From positions 581,001 to 645,000 of the forward strand of contig NZ_JACFXW010000002.1 of assembly GCF_014158035.1 (NCBI RefSeq): 64,000 nucleotides of DNA, given 5' to 3'. This DNA comes from Rhizobium sp. G21 (GTDB taxonomy: Bacteria > Pseudomonadota > Alphaproteobacteria > Rhizobiales > Rhizobiaceae). Below the pieces are notes generated by a model that saw only the letters and a list, made by a program, of their open reading frames with translations, was not told the DNA's origin and ran no database searches. Position numbers and translations under genes: made by a program. Shown here one piece after another: positions 1 through 8,597 of the stretch (positions within the stretch are counted from its first letter, which is position 1; the number at the start of each line of letters is the position of its first letter).

Positions 1-1
1 C

Positions 2-889
2 CAGACCTCCGCCCATGATCCGATCAACGGCTATCTTCCCGCCGGTTGGACGGTCGCCGAATGGCGAGCCAAGCAGGAGAGCGATCCCAAAGCCGTCGAG
101 AAGGCCGCGCGCGCTTCGATGAAGGTGCATGTCCAGGCCATGGTCGATTTCTGGAACATGGGTGTGCCGACGCTGGATTACGGCAATAATATCCGTCAGG
201 TCGCCAAGGACGAAGGGCTCGAAAACGCCTTCGCCTTTCCGGGTTTCGTGCCCGCCTATATCCGTCCGCTGTTTTGCCGCGGCATTGGCCCGTTCCGCTG
301 GGCGGCCCTGTCGGGCGATCCGGAGGACATCTTCAAGACCGACGCCAAGGTGAAGGAACTCCTGCCGGACAACAAGCATCTGCATAACTGGCTGGACATG
401 GCGCGTGAGCGCATTTCCTTCCAGGGTCTGCCGGCGCGCATCTGCTGGGTGGGCCTGGGCGATCGCCATAAGCTCGGCCTCGCTTTCAATGAAATGGTGC
501 GCAACGGCGAACTCAAGGCGCCCGTCGTCATCGGCCGCGATCATCTCGATTCCGGCTCGGTCGCCTCGCCCAATCGCGAGACGGAAGCCATGAAGGACGG
601 CTCGGACGCCGTGTCGGACTGGCCGCTGCTCAACGCGCTCCTGAATTGCGCGTCTGGCGCGACCTGGGTGTCGCTGCATCACGGCGGCGGCGTCGGCATG
701 GGGTATTCCCAGCACTCGGGCATGGTCATCTGCGCCGACGGCACGGATGATGCGGCGCGCCGGCTGGAGCGTGTTCTCTGGAACGACCCGGCCACCGGCG
801 TCATGCGTCACGCCGACGCCGGCTACGACATCGCGCTCGATTGCGCCAGCGACAAGGGCCTTCGCCTGCCGGGCATTCTGGGCAACTGA
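2..889 (+). CDS. hutU: Urocanate hydratase, C-terminal part (gene enters from left edge)
   Basis: Urocanase (EC 4.2.1.49), the second step of histidine breakdown: it hydrates urocanate to 4-imidazolone-5-propionate in the cytoplasm using tightly bound NAD+. The frame is open from base 2, so the ATG at 119 is internal; about 295 C-terminal residues are present. Family landmarks visible are AHDPINGYLPAGW near the left edge, FWNMGVPTLDYGNN, CRGIGPFRWAALSGDPEDI and the C-terminal GGGVGMGYSQHSG. The stop codon overlaps the ATG of the following hutD gene by one base, so the two are translationally coupled in a hut operon whose other members lie outside the window. Identity is close to certain from sequence and neighbour; only the N-terminal half cannot be judged. 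Confidence 0.96.
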   Translation, partial: QTSAHDPINGYLPAGWTVAEWRAKQESDPKAVEKAARASMKVHVQAMVDFWNMGVPTLDYGNNIRQVAKDEGLENAFAFPGFVPAYIRPLFCRGIGPFRWAALSGDPEDIFKTDAKVKELLPDNKHLHNWLDMARERISFQGLPARICWVGLGDRHKLGLAFNEMVRNGELKAPVVIGRDHLDSGSVASPNRETEAMKDGSDAVSDWPLLNALLNCASGATWVSLHHGGGVGMGYSQHSGMVICADGTDDAARRLERVLWNDPATGVMRHADAGYDIALDCASDKGLRLPGILGN

Positions 890-1436
890 TGCGCATCCTC
901 CGGCGGGACGATTATCGCAAAATGCCGTGGAAGAACGGCAAGGGCGTGACCGAAGAGGTCGCGTCCTTTCCCGACGGCGCAGGGCTCGACGCGTTCATCT
1001 GGCGGCTCTCGATCGCGCATGTGGCGGAGGATGGATCTTTTTCGGTCTTTCCAGGCATAGACCGCACCATCACGCTGCTTTCGGGTGACGGCATGACGCT
1101 CGATTTGCCTGAAGAAAGCGTTGAGCTTCATGTTTCTGGCGACCCATTCACGTTTTCCGGCGACCTGGCGATATCCAGCCGAAATCGTGGCGGACCGACA
1201 GCCGACTTCAATGTGATGACGCGCCGTGGCGTCGCGGTCCACCGCGTTTTGAAACGCCCTGCGGGGGCGTGGAGGCGGCGGAGCTGACATTCCTCGTCGT
1301 TCTGTGCGGCGACGTGGCGGCGGCGGGTCGGCGACTGTCGCAATGGGACGTCGTCCGCCTCGAGAAAGGCGAGTCCTTGCGTGTGGACGGCGACGGGACG
1401 TTGCTCGAGATCGAGATTGCCCTGGCTGAGATCTGA
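889..1436 (+). CDS. hutD: HutD family protein, interrupted by a 1-base frameshift
   Basis: HutD is a small cupin-fold protein found in histidine-utilisation operons; it is thought to bind an early intermediate or limit flux, and has no established enzyme activity. The N-terminal part (MRILRRDDYRKMPWKNGKG, then FIWRLSIAHVAEDGSFSVF) is typical of the family. After about 125 residues the frame runs into a stop at 1285-1287. The expected C-terminus (LVVLCGDVAAAGRRLSQW...LLEIEIALAEI) continues in the next frame to a TGA at 1436. The switch falls at a run of five G (1263-1267); one more G restores a protein of about 182 residues, the normal size. A sequencing or assembly indel is more likely than true inactivation, because similar indels recur in this window. 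Confidence 0.85.
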
Positions 1437-1439
1437 GCT

Positions 1440-1467
1440 TCGGCGCGACGATGAACGTCGGCGCCGA
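1440..1467. terminator. Hairpin between convergent hutD and Nudix genes
   Basis: TCGGCGC (1440-1446) pairs with GCGCCGA (1461-1467), extended inward by GACG/CGTC around an ATGAA loop with one unpaired base. It sits between two converging genes. There is no T-run, so it may be a bidirectional or Rho-assisted 3' end rather than a classical intrinsic terminator. Confidence 0.4.
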
Positions 1468-1520
1468 GGCGGTCGATCCTAAGGCCTGAGAACCTCCCGC
1501 CAAGCGGTTTATCCTGGCGA

Positions 1521-1969
1521 TCAAGCCAGCGAAGCGATCAGGCTCTTCAGTTCCGGCTCCTGCACGCGGCGGGCTGCTTCCAGAAGCGGGGTCCATTCCG
1601 CAATTCGCATCCCGGTCTCGGAAAAGAACTCCGCGCATTTTTCCACGAAGACGCAGTGAACGGTGACCAGGCAGACTACCCCTTCCTTCTGCTTGACGTA
1701 GATATAGCGGCCGAGCGGCTTGTTTTGCACCGCGCCGGACACACCGGCTTCTTCGAAGGCCTCGCGGGCCGCGGCCTCGCCGGTGTTTTCCTTTTCTCGA
1801 CCGCGCCCTTGGGCAGCACCCAGCGCCTGGAATCGCGGCTGGTCACCAGCAGGACCTCGGACCCGCCGTCGACGTCGCGTCGCAGGCAGAGGGCCGCGGC
1901 CTGTTCGACGAGCCGGCCGGCGCGGATTTCGCGCGTCCATGGGGCGAGGGTGGAGAGATAGCTTTGCAC
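1521..1969 (-). CDS. Nudix hydrolase, interrupted by a 1-base frameshift
   Basis: Nudix-fold pyrophosphohydrolase of about 150 residues, of the small diphosphoinositol-polyphosphate/house-cleaning type. The N-terminal piece starts at a GTG (1969) with MQSYLSTLAPWTREIRAGRL and runs through SRRWVLPKGAVEK, the strand that leads into the Nudix box. The box itself, ENTGEAAAREAFEEAGV (REAFEEAG core), and the rest of the domain (GRYIYVKQKEGV, then IAEWTPLLEAARR) are in another frame. The junction is at 1786-1795, a TTTTCCTTTTC stretch, and one missing base explains it. The gene converges on hutD. Its substrate cannot be inferred; members of this group hydrolyse diadenosine polyphosphates or diphosphoinositol polyphosphates. 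Confidence 0.8.
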
Positions 1970-2174
1970 TCGGGTCCTTGCGCTGGATGTCTAGGCAATT
2001 AGACAAGGCAGGCTTAGCCCGATGACGCCGCCTCTCGCAATAAAAACTTCGGTTCGAGATGGACGGCGTTCGCTCGCTGCGACGAAACGGCATGGGTGGG
2101 AAGATCGGCGACGTTATACGATGCGGCGCCAAGTCAAGGCCTGCAGTCGCCTTTCCACGCGTCGCAGGTGGAGG

Positions 2175-3752
2175 TCAGCCGTAGAGCGCCGTCAGTTCCG
2201 CCTGATGACGTTTCATGATCTGATAGGCCGCATAATCGCGCTCGTGCAGGCGCGCCGCATCCGGATCGGGCGACACGGCGCGTCTGCCCGGATTGAAGGA
2301 CACCGCTTTCCCCGCGGCCTTACGAGCCAGGCCAGAAGCACGTATTGCGTGCAAAGCGCAACCATACAGAACGGAATCCCGGGTGGTGTCGGTGACGACG
2401 GTTCTGCCGGTGACATTGGCGTAGAGCGCGGGGATCAGCGGATGGCTCGCGAAACCGCCGGCCATCAGCAGGGTTTCAATATCGCCGGCGCCCGGCATGT
2501 TGGACAGGCTGTCGCGGATCGAACAGGCGAGACCGACGCAGGCCCGCCAGAACAGTTTGCACAGTCCGTCGAAGCTTTCATCGAGCGTCAAGCCCGCCAG
2601 GATACCGGTCAAGTGGGGGTCGGTGACAGGCGAGCGCGCGCCGTGGAAATCAGGCAGAACGGTCAAAGGGGCGCCGTAGGCCGGGCCTTCGACCGCAAGC
2701 CGTTCGGCGATGGCGTCGAACAACGTCATCGGGGAAGGCGGCGAGGCGCTTCGACCGGCAGGGTGAAGCCGGATGAGGTGATCGAGCAGAGCACCGGACG
2801 CGGATTGGCCGGCTTCCATCAACCAGAGATCCGGCAAGGCGACATCGTGAAATCCGCCCCAGCAACCGACCTTCGTCTCTGCGATGCGATCGAAGCGGAT
2901 CACGCAACTGGACGTCCCGGCGATCAGCGCGGCCTTTCGATCATAATCGCCGCCTTCGGAAACGAAGGCCCCGATCGCCCCGGCATAGGCGTCGATCAGG
3001 CCAGGGGCGACGAGGCAATCTGGACTCAGAAGGAGGTCGTCGGCGGCCGCCTCGCTCAATGGTGCGACGACCTGGCCGAGCGGCGTCGACCTTTCGGGAA
3101 TTCCTGCCTTGTCCGCCAGGTCGGACAGGCCGATGCGATCGTAGAAATCATCGGGCCGGGCGCCGGGCGCGACGGGTTCGTAGCCCCACTTGGCGGCGAG
3201 CGGCGAGTGCGAACGCGCGTTTGATCCGGTGGCGCGCCAGGTGAGATAATCGCAGAGATCGAAAATGTTGCCGGCTCGCGCCCAGGCTTCGGGTAGGTGT
3301 CGCTTCATCCAAAGCAGTTTAGGGGCCTGCATTTCCGGGGAAAGACGGCCGCCGAAGCGCGAGACGACGGGATTGTCCGCGATCGAGCATTCGTCCGATT
3401 CCGTTCGGGCGCGATGATCCATCCACAGCATCGTGTCGAATGATCCTTTACCCGAGGCTGAAATCGAGATCGGCGCGCCGCCCTTGTCGCGGGCGACCAG
3501 CGAACAGGTCGCGTCGAAGCCGATCGCCACGATCGCGTCGGCGGGTAAACCGGAGGTTTGACGCGCTTCGCGGACAGAGCGGCACACCGCCGACCAGATC
3601 TCGTCGCTGTTCTGCTCGTAGTGGAGCGGCTGTGGTCGGTGAAGCCCGATGCGCGTCACGGCTCGCGCCAATTGCCGTCCGTCGATATCGAACACGCCAG
3701 CGCGCGCGCTGCCGGTGCCCACATCCACCGCGATGACATGTTCACCCATCAA
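2175..3752 (-). CDS. FGGY-family pentulose kinase (D-ribulokinase-like)
   Basis: Sugar kinase of 525 residues, the usual length for FGGY kinases. The N-terminal phosphate-1 motif is AVDVGTGSARAGVFD (about residues 8-22). The central region has GLIDAYAGAIGAF and AALIAGTSSCVIRFD, and the C-terminal adenosine motif is LLMAGGFASHPLIPALYANV; these fit the D-ribulokinase branch (FGGY-family pentulose kinase). It is the last gene of the polyol operon: the upstream HAD gene stops 11 bases inside it (overlap 3742-3752). In the operon it would phosphorylate a ketopentose (D-ribulose or D-xylulose) made from ribitol or arabitol by the dehydrogenases, feeding the pentose phosphate pathway. The exact substrate is an inference; xylulokinase is the main alternative. 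Confidence 0.85.
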   Translation of the reverse strand: MMGEHVIAVDVGTGSARAGVFDIDGRQLARAVTRIGLHRPQPLHYEQNSDEIWSAVCRSVREARQTSGLPADAIVAIGFDATCSLVARDKGGAPISISASGKGSFDTMLWMDHRARTESDECSIADNPVVSRFGGRLSPEMQAPKLLWMKRHLPEAWARAGNIFDLCDYLTWRATGSNARSHSPLAAKWGYEPVAPGARPDDFYDRIGLSDLADKAGIPERSTPLGQVVAPLSEAAADDLLLSPDCLVAPGLIDAYAGAIGAFVSEGGDYDRKAALIAGTSSCVIRFDRIAETKVGCWGGFHDVALPDLWLMEAGQSASGALLDHLIRLHPAGRSASPPSPMTLFDAIAERLAVEGPAYGAPLTVLPDFHGARSPVTDPHLTGILAGLTLDESFDGLCKLFWRACVGLACSIRDSLSNMPGAGDIETLLMAGGFASHPLIPALYANVTGRTVVTDTTRDSVLYGCALHAIRASGLARKAAGKAVSFNPGRRAVSPDPDAARLHERDYAAYQIMKRHQAELTALYG

Positions 3753-4458
3753 TGCCGTCTTTCGCTCTCCTCACCCGCTCGGCAAGTTGCAGCAAATCGG
3801 CCATCGCGTCAAATCGCTGGTCGGGTTCGAGAGCCTTGATGGCGGCATGATAGGTCTCGCTGCTCGCATGCGATCCGCCGGAGAAGGCGAAGACCGTCAT
3901 GCCGGCCGCCCGCGCCGCCTGAACGCCGGCGGGACTGTCCTCGATCACGATGCTGCGTTCGGGGGAAAAGCCGAGCCGCGCGGCGGCGTGCAGAAAAAGA
4001 TCCGGCGCCGGTTTACCCCGAGACACCATGGTGGCGCTGAAGATGCGGGGGCTGAACCGGCTATGAAGCCCCGTGACTTCCAGGCTTTTGGCGATCCGCT
4101 CCGGCTGGCTCGAAGAGGCGACGCAATAGAAGAAGCCGGCCGAGGCCAGATCGTCGAGCGTATCGGCCATATCCGGAATCGGCTGCAATTCCTGCTCGAA
4201 GCGAACGAACAGCCGTTTCCGCATCTTGTCGGGAAAATCTTCCGGCAGAGCGACGCCGAATTCCTGCCGGATCAGCGCCGTCATCGAGGAGAGACTGCGC
4301 CCCAGGAAACGATCGGAGATCGAGTCGGCGTCGAGCGCAACGCCTTCCTCGGCCAGCATGGCGCGCAGCACATCCAGCGCGATCGGCTCGCTGTCGACGA
4401 GCACCCCGTCGCAATCGAAGATGATGAGCCAATCGCCGCCGTTGTTCTGTGTCGTCAC
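3742..4458 (-). CDS. HAD-superfamily phosphatase, beta-phosphoglucomutase-like
   Basis: 238 residues with all HAD signatures: motif I IIFDCDGVLVDSEP near residue 12 (nucleophile and acid-base aspartates), motif II around VASSSQPERIAKSLEV, lysine in SRGKPAPDLFLHAAARLG, and motif IV VIEDSPAGVQAARAAGM. The cap insertion matches the beta-phosphoglucomutase/sugar-phosphatase subfamily (YfbT, YniC type). It starts inside the end of mtlK (4-base overlap, 4455-4458) and overlaps the kinase downstream, so all three are translated as a unit. A likely role is dephosphorylating a sugar phosphate or polyol phosphate that accumulates during polyol oxidation; the true substrate is unknown. Confidence 0.85.
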   Translation of the reverse strand: MTTQNNGGDWLIIFDCDGVLVDSEPIALDVLRAMLAEEGVALDADSISDRFLGRSLSSMTALIRQEFGVALPEDFPDKMRKRLFVRFEQELQPIPDMADTLDDLASAGFFYCVASSSQPERIAKSLEVTGLHSRFSPRIFSATMVSRGKPAPDLFLHAAARLGFSPERSIVIEDSPAGVQAARAAGMTVFAFSGGSHASSETYHAAIKALEPDQRFDAMADLLQLAERVRRAKDGIDG

Positions 4459-5936
4459 CCGCCAAGCGTCCCGTCAAGATAGGCGCGCAAAGTCGCCGCC
4501 GTGCCTCGGTCCCGCAAACTAGCGAGCGCCTGGCCGAAGCGGGCGACGAATTGCGGGTTCACACCCACATCGCCGAAAATATCGCCGAGCGCAAGGAAGG
4601 CTTTCGGGTCTTGGCGTGACGCGAGCGCGGCTGCCTGCAATCTCTCGGCGCTCGCATCGTTGAACGCGATGGGTTTGCCGCTGTCGGAGACGCCTTCGAA
4701 ATACCGGCACCACAGCGCCGACACCAGCGCCAGACCGACGACGTCGAGGCCCTTGGCGAGGCGATCGCTGGTGGATGGCAGGATGAATTTCGGCTGACGG
4801 TTGGATCCGTCCTGGGCGAGCCGCGGAATGGTGTCGCCGATCTTGGGATTGGCGAAGCGACGTTCGATCAGGTCGAAATAGTCGTTGAGGCTGGTGTTCG
4901 GCACCGGAGGAACGACTGGAATGATCTCGTCATGCTCGAGCTTGGCGAGGAAGGCGCGGATCAGCTCGTCTTCCATCGATTCATGAACGAAATGAATATC
5001 CATGAGCGCGGCGGGATAGGCGATCGCCGCATGGCCGCCATTGAGGATGCGCAGCTTCATCAGTTCGTAAGGGGCGACGTCCGGCACGAAGGTCGCGCCG
5101 ACGTCTTCGAAATCAGGTCTCCCGAGCGGGAAGTTGTCTTCCATGACCCATTGCTTGAATTCTTCGCAGAATACCGGCCAACCGTCCTCGATTCCATAGG
5201 CGTCGCGGGCGATTTCGATCTCGCGCTGTCCCGTCGCCGGCGTGATACGGTCGACCATGGAGTTCGGGAAGGCGACATTGTCGTGGATCCAGTGGGCGAA
5301 ATCCGGATCGGAAAGCTTGGCGAGGCCAGTGACGGTCGCTTCGGTCACTTCGCCATTGCCCGGGATGTTGTCGCAGCACATCACCGTGAAAGGCGCGTTT
5401 CCTGCGTCGCGTCGGGCCTTCAGTCCGGCGATGATCAGGCCGAACACGGTCTTGGGATGCTCGGGATCGGCGGCGTCGGCGACGATCGCCGGATGCTCCG
5501 GGTCGAACTTGCCGGTGGCGGGATCGATGAAATAGCCGCCTTCGGTGATGGTCATCGACACGATGCGGATCTTCGGATCGGCGAGCGTGTCGATGATGCG
5601 GTCGAAGTCGGGCGCGGTGATGATGTCGATCATCGGGCCGGTGATGGTGGCGGCCGAGCGGTTGACGTCCTGCTCGACGACGGTGGTGAGATAATCCTGG
5701 GCTTGAAGGGTCGCCTTCATCTTGGCGTCGGAAGCCATGACGCCCGCGCCGATGATGGCGAAATCATGGGCTTTGCCCTCGTTCATCAACTCATGCAGGT
5801 AAACGGCCAGATGAGCGCGATGGAAATTGCCCACGCCGAAATGCACGATGCCGGCCGAGAGATCGTCGCGCCGGTAGCGGGGAACGCTGGCTTTGGCGGA
5901 CAGCGCTTCGAGATTGGCGAGCGAGAGTTTGGTCAT
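4455..5936 (-). CDS. mtlK: Mannitol 2-dehydrogenase (long-chain polyol dehydrogenase)
   Basis: Cytoplasmic NAD-dependent long-chain dehydrogenase (EC 1.1.1.67 family) oxidising D-mannitol to D-fructose; relatives also take D-arabitol or sorbitol. Length 493 residues is normal. The N-terminal Rossmann region has IVHFGVGNFHRAHLAVYLHE. The C-terminal catalytic signature KLRILNGGHAAIAYPAAL contains the conserved K-x-R-x-L-N-G-x-H lysine, asparagine and histidine. The gene follows smoS by 31 bases and overlaps the HAD gene. Order regulator-smoE-F-G-K-smoS-mtlK matches the polyol operons of Rhodobacter and rhizobia, which supports assignment to hexitol/pentitol catabolism. Confidence 0.93.
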   Translation of the reverse strand: MTKLSLANLEALSAKASVPRYRRDDLSAGIVHFGVGNFHRAHLAVYLHELMNEGKAHDFAIIGAGVMASDAKMKATLQAQDYLTTVVEQDVNRSAATITGPMIDIITAPDFDRIIDTLADPKIRIVSMTITEGGYFIDPATGKFDPEHPAIVADAADPEHPKTVFGLIIAGLKARRDAGNAPFTVMCCDNIPGNGEVTEATVTGLAKLSDPDFAHWIHDNVAFPNSMVDRITPATGQREIEIARDAYGIEDGWPVFCEEFKQWVMEDNFPLGRPDFEDVGATFVPDVAPYELMKLRILNGGHAAIAYPAALMDIHFVHESMEDELIRAFLAKLEHDEIIPVVPPVPNTSLNDYFDLIERRFANPKIGDTIPRLAQDGSNRQPKFILPSTSDRLAKGLDVVGLALVSALWCRYFEGVSDSGKPIAFNDASAERLQAAALASRQDPKAFLALGDIFGDVGVNPQFVARFGQALASLRDRGTAATLRAYLDGTLGG

Positions 5937-5967
5937 GGGCAGTCTCCGATCCTGGGGTCTGGGAGCC

Positions 5968-6741
5968 TCAGCTCATCCAGTTGCCGCCATCGACGTTGTA
6001 GGTTTGGGCGACGATGTAGTCGGCCTCGGCGGAGGCGAGAAACACGGCCATGCCCGTCAGGTCCTCGGCGCGGCCCATGCGCCCGAAAGGCACGGCCTCG
6101 CCGACGAGTTTCTTCTTCTCGCCCAGCGGGCGATTTTCATGCTTGGCGAACAGGGCGTCGACGCCGTCCCAATGTTCGCCGTCCACCACGCCGGGGGCGA
6201 TGGCGTTGACGTTGATGCCGTATTTGATCAGGTCGAGACCGGCCGACTGGGTGAGCGAGATGATTGCCGCCTTGGTGGCGCAGTAGACCGCAACCAGCGC
6301 TTCGCCTCGGCGGCCGGCCTGGCTGGCCATATTGATGATCTTGCCGCCTTTGCCGCGCGTGATCATCGATTTGGCCGCCGCCTGCATCGTAAACAGCGAT
6401 CCTGCGACATTGATCGAGAACAGCGTATCGTAGCTCTGGCGGGTGATTTCCACGATCGGCGCGAGATCGAAGAGCGCGGCGTTGTTGACGAGAATGTCGA
6501 GGCCGCCGGTCTTTTCTTCGACCGCGGCGATCGCTGCGTCGATCGAGGTCTGGTCGGTGACGTCCATGCGGACGGCGTAGGCCGAAGCGCCGAGCTCCGA
6601 CGCCGTCTGCTGCGCGCGTTCGAGGTTGATGTCGGCGATCGCCACCGTCGCGCCTTCGCGGATATAGGCTTCGGCGAAGACGCGGCCGATGCCGCGCGCA
6701 GAGCCGGTGATCAGCGCCGATTTTCCGTCAAGCCTGCTCAT
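5968..6741 (-). CDS. smoS: Sorbitol dehydrogenase SmoS (SDR family)
   Basis: Classical short-chain dehydrogenase of 257 residues that oxidises D-sorbitol (and galactitol or L-iditol in relatives) at C2 to a ketose with NAD+. Seen: cofactor motif ALITGSARGIGRVFAEAY (residues 9-26), acidic residue in IADINLERA that selects NAD over NADP, ILVNNAALFD, catalytic serine region INMASQAGRRG, and YCATKAA carrying the Tyr-x-x-x-Lys pair. Its start ATG overlaps the true stop of smoK by three bases (6738-6741 region), so it is coupled to the transporter ATPase. The sequence strongly resembles SmoS of Rhodobacter. Confidence 0.93.
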   Translation of the reverse strand: MSRLDGKSALITGSARGIGRVFAEAYIREGATVAIADINLERAQQTASELGASAYAVRMDVTDQTSIDAAIAAVEEKTGGLDILVNNAALFDLAPIVEITRQSYDTLFSINVAGSLFTMQAAAKSMITRGKGGKIINMASQAGRRGEALVAVYCATKAAIISLTQSAGLDLIKYGINVNAIAPGVVDGEHWDGVDALFAKHENRPLGEKKKLVGEAVPFGRMGRAEDLTGMAVFLASAEADYIVAQTYNVDGGNWMS

Positions 6742-7741
6742 CGGACGGCCATCCCCTTGTCGTTGAAGCGATGAATGCGTTTGTCGTCCGGCGTCAGATA
6801 CACCTCATGACCATGCCGGAACGTGGTGTCGCCATCGGCGCGAACCGTCAGGCTGCCGGCTTCTTCGGTGTGGATATGGAGGAACGTGTCCGAGCCCAGA
6901 TGTTCGGTGACGCCGACCTTGCCCTTCCAAAGACCTTCGGTCGAAGACAGCCGGACATGTTCCGGTCGAATGCCGATCGTATGCGCGCCATGCCCGGAGC
7001 GGCCGCTGCGCCGGTGACGAAATTCATGCGCGGCGAACCGATGAAGCCGGCGACGAACAGATTGTCGGGACGGTTGTAGAGATCCATCGGCGAGCCGACT
7101 TGCTCGATATTGCCGGCCTGCAGCACGACGATCTTGTCGGCCATGGTCATCGCCTCGACCTGGTCGTGGGTGACATAGATCATGGTGGCGCCGAGCTGCT
7201 GGTGCAGTTCGGAGATTTCCAGGCGCATCGAGCCGCGAAGCGCTGCGTCGAGGTTCGAGAGCGGTTCGTCGAACAGGAAGGCCGAGGGTTCGCGCACGAT
7301 AGCGCGGCCGATGGCGACGCGCTGACGCTGGCCGCCCGACAGCTGGCCGGGCCGCCGCTCGAGATAGTTGGTGAGGTTGAGAATGCGCGCGGCGTCCTTG
7401 ACCTTCTTGTCGATGGCTTCGGGCGCCATGCCCGCCATTTTCAGCGGGAATGCGATGTTCTTATAGACGCTCATATGCGGATAGAGCGCGTAAGACTGGA
7501 ACACCATGGCGAGCCCGCGTTTGGCGGGCGGCGTCTTGGTGACATCCTTTCCGTCGATCTCGATATGACCGGAACTGGTGTCCTCGAGACCGGCGATCAG
7601 CCGGAGAAGCGTGGACTTGCCGCAGCCCGAGGGGCCGACGAAGACGACGAATTCGCCGTTTTCGATGGAGAGATCGATGCTCGGAATGACCGTGGTCGCG
7701 CCGAATGACTTGTTGACCTTCTTGAGTTGGATCGTGCCCAT
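6738..7741 (-). CDS. smoK: Polyol ABC importer ATP-binding protein, frameshifted near the C-terminus
   Basis: ATPase of the sorbitol/mannitol importer, MalK/UgpC type. Nucleotide-binding domain is complete: Walker A GPSGCGKSTLLRLIAG, Q-loop MVFQSYALYPHMSVYKNIAF, ABC signature LSGGQRQRVAIGRA, Walker B AFLFDEPLSNLDA, H-loop IYVTHDQVEAMTMAD. The open frame then ends in a non-homologous tail. The expected regulatory domain (HTIGIRPEHVRLSS, then VGVTEHLGSDTFLHIH, ending RIHRFNDKGMAVR) continues in another frame to a stop at 6738, which overlaps smoS. The slip is at GCGCGC, 6983-6990 (one base missing). Without that indel the protein would be about 334 residues, normal for the family. Confidence 0.88.
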
Positions 7742-7762
7742 CGTTGTTTCTCCCCTTGTCTC

Positions 7763-8587
7763 TTATTTCACCGCGCCGAAGGTCAGGCCGCGCACCAATT
7801 GCTTCTGCGAGAACCATCCCATGATCAGGATGGGGGCGATGGCGAGGGTCGAAGCCGCCGAGAGCTTCGCCCAGAACAGGCCCTGCGGGCTCGAAAACGA
7901 GGCGATGAAGGCGGTCAGCGGCGCGGCGTTGGTGGTGGTCAGTCGGATCGACCAGAAGCTTTCGTTCCAGGCCAGGATGATGTTGAGCAGCATGGTCGAG
8001 GCGATGCCCGGCACCGCCATCGGCGTCAGCACATGCACGATCTCACCCCATAGCGTCGCCCCGTCCATGCGGGCGGCCTCGAGGATCTCGCCCGGGATTT
8101 CACGAAAGTAGGTATAGAGCATCCAGACGACGATCGGCAGGTTGATCAGCATCAGCATGATGGTCAGGCCGATGCGGCTGTCGAGCAGGCCGAAATCGCG
8201 GAACAGCAGGTAGATCGGCACCAGCACGGCGACCGCCGGCATCATCTTGGTGGAGAGCATCCACATCAGGATGTCCTTGGTCTTGCTGGTCGGCGCGAAG
8301 GCCATCGACCAGGCGGCGGGAACCGCCACCAGCAGAGCCAGGATCGTCGATCCGACCGACAGGATCACCGAATTCATGAACGGCTTGAAATAATCCCGCT
8401 GGGTCTGGACCTCGATATAGTTTTCGAAAGTCCCGGAGGGGATGAGGCTGAAGCCCTGGATCGCTTCGCTCTCCGTCTTGATCGAAGTGATCAGCGTGTA
8501 GAGGATGGGAAAGAAGATCAACAACGCGACCGACCAGGCGGCGACGGTGAAGAAGGCTTTGCGGCGGGTCGAAACGGCGCGGGCCAT
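7763..8587 (-). CDS. smoG: Polyol ABC importer permease 2
   Basis: Inner-membrane permease of the MalG type, 274 residues with six predicted hydrophobic segments (first one VAAWSVALLIFFPILYTLIT). The EAA loop that docks the ATPase is GEILEAARMDGATLWGEIVH (about residues 168-187). It lies 21 bases upstream of smoK and 10 bases after smoF, so it is within the same operon. With SmoF it forms the translocation pore for polyols delivered by SmoE. It resembles carbohydrate uptake family 1 (CUT1) permeases; substrate assignment rests on the neighbouring dehydrogenases. Confidence 0.92.
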   Translation of the reverse strand: MARAVSTRRKAFFTVAAWSVALLIFFPILYTLITSIKTESEAIQGFSLIPSGTFENYIEVQTQRDYFKPFMNSVILSVGSTILALLVAVPAAWSMAFAPTSKTKDILMWMLSTKMMPAVAVLVPIYLLFRDFGLLDSRIGLTIMLMLINLPIVVWMLYTYFREIPGEILEAARMDGATLWGEIVHVLTPMAVPGIASTMLLNIILAWNESFWSIRLTTTNAAPLTAFIASFSSPQGLFWAKLSAASTLAIAPILIMGWFSQKQLVRGLTFGAVK

Positions 8588-8597
8588 GGGTCTCTCC

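Noticed and set aside
1970..2174. Small gene in the gap between Nudix and FGGY kinase genes
   Set aside because: Possible frames here have no ribosome site and no family features.
2022..3224. 400-residue plus-strand open frame
   Set aside because: It is the shadow of the FGGY kinase; the minus-strand protein has all kinase motifs and the plus-strand one has none.
4932..6209. 425-residue plus-strand open frame
   Set aside because: Antisense to mannitol dehydrogenase and smoS; no recognisable motifs.
6848..7741. smoK as a naturally shortened ATPase of 297 residues
   Set aside because: The missing regulatory domain is intact in another frame and its stop overlaps smoS in the usual way.
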